Below are positions 55,375 to 64,000 of a stretch of DNA of 64,000 bases, one piece after another. The position numbers and the translations under genes were made by a program. The stretch's first letter is position 1; each line of letters begins with the position of its first letter. The stretch lies in the NCBI GenBank assembly GCA_916610825.1, contig OU744453.1, positions 12,543,826 to 12,607,825 on the forward strand, read 5' to 3'. The stretch comes from Haliclystus octoradiatus (lineage: Eukaryota; Cnidaria; Staurozoa; Stauromedusae; Haliclystidae). A model generated the notes under the pieces. It did no database searches. It was not told where the DNA came from and was given only the letters and a program-made list of their open reading frames with translations.

Positions 55375-56644
55375 GTCAGTGGCGAATATCATCACCGTCA
55401 ACAAGAACACATCTACAGAACTAGATCAACAGAGGGGTATCACTCTTATGTGTACTGCAGGGAATGTAAATAATAATATTCTACATAATAGGCTAGCGTC
55501 AGTAATGGTACAATATTCAAGATACAATTATAATGGTGACAGGAATAGCCGGTCAACTTAAGGAAGGATTCTATAGCTAAGAAATTTTGAAGACTGTAGG
55601 ACACATCTAAAAGACATTGTTGTAATTTTTATTGGCTTAAAAAAGCCCTTTGACTCTTCTTTGAGATGTAGAATCTCACTTGAAAAATTTAGTCTCCATA
55701 AACACATAAAAATTAACTTTCAATTTTCGCTCTGAAAGAAATTGTATCAAAATAGCGGTTATATTAAGTAAAATTTATTGCTGGGTTTATTTCATTTCAT
55801 TCTACTCCATTTCATTAAAAATTATTGAGAAAGGCATTCTAAACAGAAGCATAACCTTAACTTTTCAATTAAATTTTTGATTGTCTTTTGTATGCGAAGT
55901 GTTTTATTGTTTTAGCTTTTCCAAGCTTTTGGGATGCTTATTAACATTGTGAAAGTCTACGTGTATATCAAAAATAGGAAATATTGGTGATAGTAAAGGG
56001 TTACCACATACTTGCCATGTTTGTATTCATATTTACTAAACGAGAAAATGTTGGGAGACACGAGTGAAGCGCTAAAAAATCACGAGCTCCGAGCGAGTAT
56101 ATCGACCAATCAGATCGCAGAAAACCTTCGTGATATTTTAGAATATCATTTTGATCACGCCAACTCGATCAGTTTAAATTTGTAAACTTTAAAAAATCCA
56201 GGTAGTTGGAAGGGTTGCACTTTGAATAGTCATCTCTAAGAACATTTTCGTATGGGAGCCAGCGGTAAATGAAATGGTAAACTGTGACAGAGGTTAATTC
56301 AAAATCATTTATAGATTATTGATAATTGATGTTATGTAGTGTATAATATATTTGAGTGAAACAAAAGTTGGATCAGAAACTAATACAATACTTTCGTTTT
56401 TTAAAGTCTTGACAAGGTAGGCACGATAGACCGATGATGGATACGACGATCTACTAACCTTAAAAATAAGATGACTTCGATTAGCCTTGCTTAAATCATC
56501 CATCACAAGCAAGTAATGCCTTTTATGAAAAATAATTTTTAGTTGTATATTTTTCATATGGGGCCAACATTTACCTTTATTGGCTTGTCAAGTTTTAAGT
56601 ATTTCGACATAATGTTTATAATATGAAAACAATTCGATTGTCAT
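55375..56644. other. non-coding, nothing recognised
   Basis: AT-rich. 56045-56160 (GTTGGGAGACACGAG, CGACCAATCAGATCGCAG) resembles short-repeat text seen at 35800 and in the foldback MITE, but no ends are defined. A minus-strand frame at 56309-56557 has no domain. Confidence 0.4.
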
Positions 56645-56647
56645 TAA

Positions 56648-56816
56648 AGGGTTACTGCACGGCAGCCATGTTTGGGTTCTCTGTTGGGGGACACGATAAA
56701 GCATCAGAAGAACAAGAGCCCGTAGGGTGAATGTTTTTCAGCTTTTGAGTATCTCCCAACATCCCAAGTGTTGGTATCAGCGAGCCCAAACACGAGGCTG
56801 CCGTGCAGTAACCCTT
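56648..56816. mobile_element. foldback MITE, copy B
   Basis: Inverted ends GGGTTACTGCACGGCAGCC and GGCTGCCGTGCAGTAACCC. It is about 20 bp shorter than copy A because of a deletion after TTGGGTTCTCTG. Confidence 0.8.
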
Positions 56817-56882
56817 TTGTGGAATAAAGCGTATTTTTATTTAAACGAATTTAACATAAAGGAATCAAATGTTTTATCCTGA

Positions 56883-57135
56883 TTAGATCAATTTTCTCCT
56901 ATAAATCTTCACGTCTTCGTCATATTTTGCCTTTCTTCGAATCACAGATCCAGAGTTATACATTCGAACCACTTTCGATTCTTTCGAATGCTTTGATTTT
57001 GATTTGTCTCGTTTCTCATTTATGCTGTTTTGCAAGCTTTTGCCGGTTTTGTAGGGCGTTTTTATTTGTTTCGAAATAGCCACTATAACCAAACAAAATG
57101 ATGCAAAGTAGAATAATGCCTTGGATAATAATATC
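56883..57135 (-). CDS. candidate terminal exon of a membrane protein
   Basis: An acceptor (CATATTTCAG) opens a frame with one hydrophobic helix (ALFYFASFCLVIVAI). A Lys/Ser-rich tail follows (KRDKSKSKHSKESKVV), then a conserved-looking end (SGSVIRRKAKYDEDVKIYRR) before the stop. Copy A at 28707-28955 is damaged, yet its last 70 bases are almost unchanged. The shape suggests the last transmembrane helix and cytoplasmic tail of a receptor-like protein. No upstream exon was found and the family is unknown. Confidence 0.35.
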
Positions 57136-57318
57136 CTGAAATATGTATCATCAACGATGCTAACATAATTCAAATTTTTATCTACAATTATTTAGACATT
57201 TTGTATTTTTTATCTCTCATGATGTCCAAGTTGTATTGGCTTGCGTGATCCAAGCACGGCACTTAGCCAATCAAATCACTAGAACAGCATTCGAAATCTC
57301 TCGAGTTTTACAAACAGT

Positions 57319-57978
57319 GTTCCTATGATAGTTTCCTTTGTACAATTGTAAACTGAATAAAGCATAGTCGAGGCAATGTTGCCGTTAAAAACAGGGCATG
57401 TTGCTAATACACAGTGATGATTTGCTTTAAAACACTTCAGATTGATTGAGGTAAGCTTTTCATAAACACGTGCGCGTAGTCAAGTCCGTTCGCTGGACTC
57501 TAATTTTGAAGTTCAAACGACCTGATGGCTATGGTATCATAATCCGATAAGGAGAATTTCCAATTGCTCAATTAAAAAATCTATCTATGTTTTGTCAATA
57601 CTTTAATACTCTATATACTTTTATAGGAATTTAGTCCTTCGTCACTGCTCTTTTATATTTCTGAAAGTGTTTCAGATCTTTACCCAAGCAATATTCAAGT
57701 GCAGTATTTTTATTGTATTTCTAGCACCTAAAGTGCGTGTATAACACCGTGGATAGCATAGATAACCGTTATCCAATTGCTTTACAAGTAAGAAAAGCTA
57801 TTGATTCATAATATAAGTATTGAAATGTTTGATATCACATACTTCAATAATTATCCAGCAGCGATATTAAATAAAGTGAGATTAAATTTTCTGGTGTGAT
57901 TATTGATAAATATAGTGTGATTAAATTTGGATATGATACGATAACTATGCAATAGTGAATATGAAATCCAACCATACA
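57319..57978. other. non-coding, likely 3' flank of the fibrinogen-related gene
   Basis: AT-rich. No repeat or frame of note. No clear AATAAA was found on the minus strand close to the stop at 57979. Confidence 0.4.
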
Positions 57979-58247
57979 TTAGAAGATAAGAGTAATCAAA
58001 CTGCCACTGTTGCCATACCTAAGACCACCGGGTAGAGAATTCCACACAATTCCACCAAATAAAGGAACAGGTCCGATAATATACGGACCATTTAAATTAG
58101 TACCCCCACACCATTTATACCACCACCCACCAGTAGATGACATTCTATCATTAACGATTGCACAGTTCATTGCAAAAGGATCATTGTCTCTATCTTTTGT
58201 TGTAAACTTCATTCCATTGGATACATCGAATGCGTTACCAGCAGTAC
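57979..58247 (-). CDS. last exon of a fibrinogen-related (FReD) gene
   Basis: After acceptor TCTATAAAG (entry phase 1) the exon encodes TAGNAFDVSNGMKFTTKDRD, then DPFAMNCAIVNDR, GGWWYKWCGGTNLNGPYI and a C terminus ending GLRYGNSGSLITLIF. This is the C-terminal third of a fibrinogen C-terminal domain. DRDND is the calcium-binding loop. The two cysteines (NCA... KWC) form the conserved disulfide, and WWY-x-WC-x3-NLNG is the family signature. FReD proteins are usually secreted lectin-like pattern-recognition or adhesion molecules. The earlier exons must lie at higher coordinates but were not recognised. It is a separate gene from the TSP1 gene. Confidence 0.88.
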
Positions 58248-61184
58248 CTTTATAGAAAGACGTTATTCAAAACAAGTTTATATATAGATTGCGTTTGATT
58301 AGTAGCTAATGGAGAAGTTATATTTCTCATTATCTTTGCAGGTAGTATATAGCATATATATAGAGAGATTACTTCATGGAAAGCGCCTCATACGGATTTT
58401 ATTCATGAATGTGACGCATCACAAAACGAACAAGAGAGTCTCTCAAAACAACGAGTGAAGAAAATGCGTACAGAGCGCTTACCATGAATATTTCTTCTAG
58501 TTTTATAAAGATATAGCCAGCGAGATTTGAAATCTTAATGTGAAGTATATTTCGTATCTTTGCAAGCTTGAAAATAATAGACGTCTTGATTTGAGGACTT
58601 GAATAAATTTGCATCAATTGATTACAAACTCCCAGCAAATTTATCATGTAAATTTTTCTCCTTCAGCATTTCTCCCCGCATTTCTCAGCATGGAGATGCA
58701 AATATTAGCCTTGAAATTTCAACAATATATTGCGATCTTGTCGTTCAGCTAGCCTTATAAATTCAGCAAGATTACCAACAAGCCGAGGAGTAATAATTAA
58801 TTAACATAATTCTTTTAACTTTTTTTCTTTGTTAAAGATTACTGCTACAATTTTACTTTATTATCCGCTTTGTTTGTTAACAATTCACTTTGTGGTTAAT
58901 TATAAGCTCGAATCATTATTCAAAACGTGAAGTGCCTCAAACAAAAAAAATACTTGTATTTTACAAGGTTTGTTTTTCAGTAGCTTTTTATTTTCTTCCG
59001 AAACTGGAAATGGATTTTGATTGTTTATTTCGCTTTTCTCAAATATGAGAAGACAATGTGATTGGTTATATCGCTTTTTCCACGTGCGAGGAAAACGATA
59101 TGAAGACACTGATTGGCTGGCTATAGTATACGTCAAAAACGAAAAGAAAATATGTAAACGATTTCTTAATGACATCTATCGCTGGCTATAGAATAAATAT
59201 ATTTAATTGATACCTTTCAACATAGCAACCTTAACATCCGCTAACACTTTAGGGAGAACTTTAGATACTTAGATTTCGAGGTACATGCAAATGCATGCTT
59301 ATATTGAGTTGTGAATCATCTGACTTAACTGTTTCAAATAAATGCATGAAGAAATCTATGTAGAAAAGATGATTGAAGCCGAAATTTAGTTGAGAAAATA
59401 TTTTAATTTAATTTTGCTGTTCAAAGAAGCAAAAAGTTGAGAAGTGAAAAGTGAAAAGTGGAACGCACCGGATTTGTTTACAAAATTAGGTACTATTTAA
59501 GTGGAAGTTAAGTAGCCATACACCCCCCAAGAAAAAATCAAATAAACATTTCTTAATTCTGTTTCCTCTAGCAACACTGGCACATCCTGAAAATATTTCA
59601 TTGATTATTCTTTATTCATAATGTGGTTATTCAACATTTTATTCAAGCATGATTCAAGTGACTTCTGAAAAAGTATAGAATGGGAGAATTGTTGTATTGT
59701 AAACGTATTTTAACTTATTTATTGTCACTGATGAAGTGGAAATTGTTAGTGCAATTATTTCTATATTTGGTTTATATTTCATCGCAGTACTGTACAATTT
59801 AACACTGGCTGTAATAATCAGGAAATATTTTTATTTTATATCTTCGTAAATTGATTTCCACCGAGCATAAAAATAATTCGTGGCAGCTACGTACTTATAT
59901 CTAGGAATGTGTCTACGATAGTTCAAAAATCAGAATAATATTATACAACCTAGCAAATTAAAATTAATTTATTTTCTAAATTTAAGTAGCCAATTATAGA
60001 GGACTTAGATTTTTCAATCAAACAAATTATTTCTATACGAATTGAATTAAATGTAACTGTTATCCGATATCTCTAAATTCAATTGTTTCGCTCATCTGGC
60101 TGGAATCTTATATTGTGCGGTGTCGTCACCACATGATCTAATCATAGTTATATAACTATTAGAATCAATTTTTACCTTCGATCGCATACGTAATCAGTAA
60201 CCAAATCGCATGTCAATAATAATAATAGCGATACTAAATCAGAAATAGAGTTTCACATTTATATGAATGATTGGAATTGTATTGAATGATTAGGAAATAT
60301 ATTAGCAATGAGTTTAGGTCCGATAGTGGAAATACCCAAAGGTGCTAAAAATTTGAGATTTATAAATAACAAATATAGGTGAACATTGTTACACTCTGAG
60401 AAGATGTAAAAGGAAGTCCTTGAATATAAGAAAACTTGAAGACAAGTCTAAGTCATAAACATCTCGTCTAACAAAACTCTTCTAGTCTCACTCGAATATT
60501 GTCGGCTATAGCTTGACCTTTTTATGCTAGTTACCCTGAAGAGGGGCTATATTACAGAAAATATTTTTAAAAAAAGCTGCGCCATTGAGCCCTCAATCGA
60601 AATCCCGGGGTCAAAATCCAGATATGCACGACGCACAAAAATCAAGCGATACTCTATCATTTACCGAGTACGACAACATGAATTTGAGGTAAATGCTAAA
60701 TAATTCACAAGCATTATTCAAATTTTATTTTGTCTCGTTGGACAATTAGATTTTTGTCTCTACTTCAAAGAAGCCAGAAGTGGGCACGTGAGACATTTAA
60801 TTTGAATATGGATGACATGGCTTATGATGATTATGGATAGTGACTCCACTGCACGCCATTGCATAGGTCGTGTTATGGAAGTATATGTGTAGGAGTAAAC
60901 TGTTGTATTCGTTCGGTGTTGCTAAAAACTGCAACAGGTTATTCAAATAGCCCGATTATACAAATTAGCAAATTAGAGTCTGCTTCCTATAGTGGATTAA
61001 TTTATTCTAAAATGATCGGTTTTTTAGAGTACCACTCATGTTATGTTTTTCCTTAAGATTTAGTTTCTCAATAAGTGTATCCTCTTGGAAGAATTAACAA
61101 GGAAGAGAATGTTTATAAGGGTTTTGGGAGCTATCGCTGGACCAGTTGACTTCATTAGAGATATAATTATGTCAGCAGCAAAAT
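58248..61184. other. probable intron of the fibrinogen-related gene, nothing recognised
   Basis: No frame here carries the N-terminal FReD motifs (GGWT or similar) on the minus strand. The sequence is AT-rich with scattered short frames that I treat as chance. Confidence 0.4.
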
Positions 61185-61330
61185 AGTCCTTTTACCGCAG
61201 CTAACCAGTTCCAGTTATTCTGTTTATTTACCGCGGCTAAAAAGTTAATGAACCGCAATTAATTAGTCACAGCTATTTGATCAACTTACCGTATCTGAAA
61301 AGCTATTTTACTGTATCTAATTAGTCTAAG
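61185..61330. repeat. dispersed CGCAGCTAA motif array, copy 1
   Basis: Repeated words such as TACCGCAGCTAACCAGTT, TTACCGCGGCTAAAAAGTT, ACCGCAATTAATTAGTC and TTACCGTATCTGAAAAGCT occur at roughly 30-bp spacing. Reverse-orientation relatives lie at 62700-62880 and 63500-63630. Confidence 0.55.
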
Positions 61331-61961
61331 CAATTTCATGTCAAATCCTTGATATCTAATCTCAAGACAATAGGGTCATTGCAAAGGTTATTATCATCTG
61401 AATTGTCAATTTATTTTCAAAATCCCAATCACGATAATTAAGCCCTTGACAGCATGGCTTCCTTTTAGTTTCGAACTTTCGAAAGCGGGAGCTTTCCTGC
61501 CTTAGCAAATGCAAGACGGTCTATTATTGGTTGAAAAGTGCTATTTCACGTGTGAGATAACAACTTTATGGAATATGGCTTTATTATAGTGGCGGAAATC
61601 CCATCAAAACACTGATGGTTATATAATAAAATATTATATTATATTCCAAAATGTTATTGTAATATCTGAAGATAGATTCAAAACGACATTTCGGCTGTGC
61701 TAAAGCCCAGCAAAAACCCAACTAGAAATTCAGGGCTATGCGGCATTGGCAATGCACCATTTTTCATGAAATACCAATATGATTGAGCCAAAACTTGCTC
61801 GTTTGATCATTGTTTACATTTTGGCAATTACTTCCAATGTGTGAGTTAATTTTATTTAACTTCGTTGATAAAACGAGCTGTAATTGCTCGTTTACATCAT
61901 TATGAAGGTAAATTTCATAGGTTTTTGATGGCAGAAAAATTGATTTTGTCACTGTGCATGT

Positions 61962-62312
61962 TTAATGCCCTCCTTACAAGGAAGGTGAGCTACCAGGGTA
62001 GGTGAGTTACTCACATTGCCGAGTTAAGTTGTGTCGTCTGTTTACAAGTAAAAACTTTAGTAACCCGCATTGAAATCGAACGATCGGAGAACAAAAGATG
62101 TCTACAACGGAAACGTTTGAAACAATCCAAGATTCAAGCTACCACTTTTAATTTTAACTCGCCTACCCGAGTTACTTACCTATTTGTGTTTGCAAGGGCA
62201 ACTCGGTCTGCCAAGGCGAGTAACTCGGGTATGCTGATTAGGTTACTCGCTCTCCTTGTAAACAGAATGCACATAAACAATAGAACCGGGTAACTCGCCT
62301 ACCAGGGCATTT
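61962..62312. mobile_element. foldback element with GAGTTACTCGCC arms
   Basis: The left end, AATGCCCTCCTTACAAGGAA, then AGCTACCAGGGTAGGTGAGT, is answered at the right by GGGTAACTCGCCTACCAGGG and CATT. Internal copies of GAGTTACT and AGTAACTCG repeat in both orientations. About 350 bp, no open frame, compatible with a MITE. Confidence 0.6.
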
Positions 62313-62699
62313 TGCCTTCACTACTCATGTTCGTATCCATGAAAAATATATAAGAAATATAACACATGACTTGCGTGGTTCAAGACTACGCTTCTTCTGA
62401 AGATAATAACGATCATGCACTCGTTATACAACAAAAACGCAGGAGAAGGAGAATCGGAGATGTTGTAAATTCTGTAGTAGAAGTTTCAACAATAAAGTTG
62501 TCAGCTGACGCTATATTTTTCATTGACGAAGAAAGAGGATGATCAACGTCTTATTCTAAACTAACAGGCGAATGATTGAACGATTATTACCGGGTGAAAT
62601 CAATCGAGGTGGTGAGCAGAGAATAAATGTAAATTGTCTATTCGTTTGCATTTTTTCGGGAAAAGATGCGAATTAAAGACTTTCAATGAGAAATATTTT

Positions 62700-62880
62700 T
62701 AAAGATGAGGCTCTTAGAAAATTAGCTGCGGAAACTATCTATTTAACTTATGCAATTAGATTTTCAAAAATGCGTCTGTTAGACAATTAGAATGTGGAAA
62801 TGATCTATTAAGCTGTGGCGAAATGGCTTGTTAGCTTCGATTATTGAAAGATGCGTCTATTTAACAATTAGACAACGAGC
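62700..62880. repeat. dispersed motif array, copy 2
   Basis: Contains TTAGCTGCGGAAACTATCT, AATGTGGAAATGATCTATT, AGCTGTGGCGAAATGGCTTG and AAAGATGCGTCTATTTAAC. Related to 61185-61330 in opposite orientation. Confidence 0.55.
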
Positions 62881-63499
62881 CCGAGTTGGCTACCGTCGAA
62901 TAGTCACCGAGGTCCTAGCCAACTAGTGGTACAAGCTAAACACATCAAAAGAAATAAACCGTCAATCAAACGCATCCATGACCACTACAGCGTCGTGATT
63001 TGGAGGATGAATTTTAATTTGACTTGATTCTGATTTAATTTTTAAAACAAAAAAGTTTGATATTAATACTGGCTACAAATTTACAGCCCCACAAAATAGC
63101 AAACTTGAGCAAGGTAACTATTGAGTATCTAAAGATACATAAATGTTTGCAGTTTGTAATATAAACGTTTGTTGTTTATAAACTTTTGCTGACTGGTGAA
63201 CTAATTTATATCTGCAATAAAGTAGCGACGAAAAAATTGTGAGAGGATTGTTAAATAAGATTAATATTGTATATGTATAGGCCTACCATTAAACAAATTC
63301 ATCTCATATTTTGTTGCTTTCTTTGTTTTCTCGGGCACGGAATTTAAAAGACTCTCGTATAAATTTGATTCAAAACATTTGCGAATCGCTTGTTTACTTT
63401 AGAATTTTGCGAGGGAACTTGCCAGCGTTCACTATGAGAAAATAGTGAACGATTGAGAAACCAATAAGAATGCCGATCATCGAATAGTACCCTAGTCGG

Positions 63500-63630
63500 T
63501 TTCGACTAAAAGACAATTAGCCGTAGAAATGATCTTCCATGGATGTGGCAAAATGACTTTTTAGCTGCAATTTCTGAAAGATGCATCTATCCGTTGATTA
63601 GCTGCGATAATGTTCTATTCAGCTGCTGAT
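63500..63630. repeat. dispersed motif array, copy 3
   Basis: Contains ACAATTAGCCGTAGAAATGA, GATGTGGCAAAATGACTTTT, GAAAGATGCATCTATCCG and TTAGCTGCGATAATGTTCT. It is in the same orientation as copy 2 and is closest to it. Confidence 0.55.
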
Positions 63631-64000
63631 TTTTTCCATTCCATTTAATTACAATTCTGTTTAAAATGATGCAATAATTTAATTTGATCATTGTATGTTA
63701 AAACTTGATTAACCAGTTTAAACAAAGCCATAATTACCGATGAGTAGAGTCAGGGTTTTCTAGGTTCGATATACCAGAGCCATCTATTTACAAGAGTTGG
63801 GACACTTCTGCCATTTTTGTATCTTTTTGCCTGGACCCGAGCACGTTTTTAACAGTGCGCATGTGCAGGAGAATGTTGTGTGTTTTTTTCAGCCATATTG
63901 TATTGTATTTTTTCGCGCGTTTCATTTGAAGTGATTGAGAACCTGTTTCCAAAAGAACAAAGATGGCATCCAAAAATCACGTGACTGGCATCTGTCCAAT
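63631..64000. other. window end, nothing recognised
   Basis: AT-rich with no supported feature. A 61-codon minus-strand frame at 63788-63973 has no domain. Confidence 0.5.

Larger units (their letters stand above)
56645..57318 (-). repeat. inverted segmental duplication, copy B
   Basis: Reverse complement of 28530-29205. It carries the foldback MITE at its low-coordinate end and the exon-like frame at 56883-57135. The two copies lie about 28 kb apart, copy A within the TSP1 gene's introns and copy B outside it. Confidence 0.8.

Noticed and set aside
57979-58247. Fibrinogen exon as part of the TSP1 gene
   Set aside because: It ends in a stop codon and lies upstream of the signal-peptide exon on the same strand, so it must be the end of a different gene.

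Overview
This is animal (invertebrate metazoan) nuclear DNA. It is AT-rich, has intron-interrupted genes with GT-AG junctions, and carries extracellular domains typical of animals (thrombospondin type 1, PAN/apple-like, fibrinogen C-terminal). It also holds a wide range of eukaryotic transposons: Ty3/Gypsy, DIRS, Penelope-like, CR1/L2-type LINE, Crypton, a Polinton-type DNA polymerase, a tRNA-derived SINE and MITEs. I cannot name the species. A tunicate, cnidarian or other aquatic invertebrate would fit.

Region 1 (1-19.1 kb) is a graveyard of nested mobile elements. In order it holds a Gypsy integrase fragment, a SINE with a perfect 13-bp target duplication, LINE ORF1 debris, and two opposed Penelope-like copies. 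A DIRS element (about 7.0-11.8 kb) follows; it splits an older, unidentified element lying at 6.7-7.0 and 11.8-12.7 kb. Next come a Gypsy remnant whose middle is replaced by a terminal-inverted-repeat DNA element, a broken Polinton-type polymerase B, a degenerate 30-bp minisatellite and another GIY-YIG retroelement tail.

Region 2 (24.5-53.3 kb, minus strand) is one host gene of about 28.5 kb, rebuilt here from splice sites and codon phase. A signal-peptide exon with a PAN/apple-like domain is followed by a 25-nt microexon, four separate TSP1-domain exons joined phase 1 to phase 1, and probably two short 3' exons. Its introns carry a Penelope fragment, a DNA transposon with a TTAA-flanked MITE inside it, a Crypton tyrosine recombinase, LINE and Gypsy debris, a nearly complete LINE embedded in (TATG)n/(TAGA)n microsatellites, and a young Gypsy element. 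The Gypsy has 188-bp LTRs and an abnormally long 14-bp flanking duplication.

Region 3 (53.3-64 kb) has a tandem duplication carrying a conserved TATA box in both copies, the inverted partner of a duplicated module at 28.5-29.2 kb, the last exon of a fibrinogen-related gene, and a tail of foldback and dispersed repeats. The rest is AT-rich intergenic or intronic DNA in which I see nothing codable.
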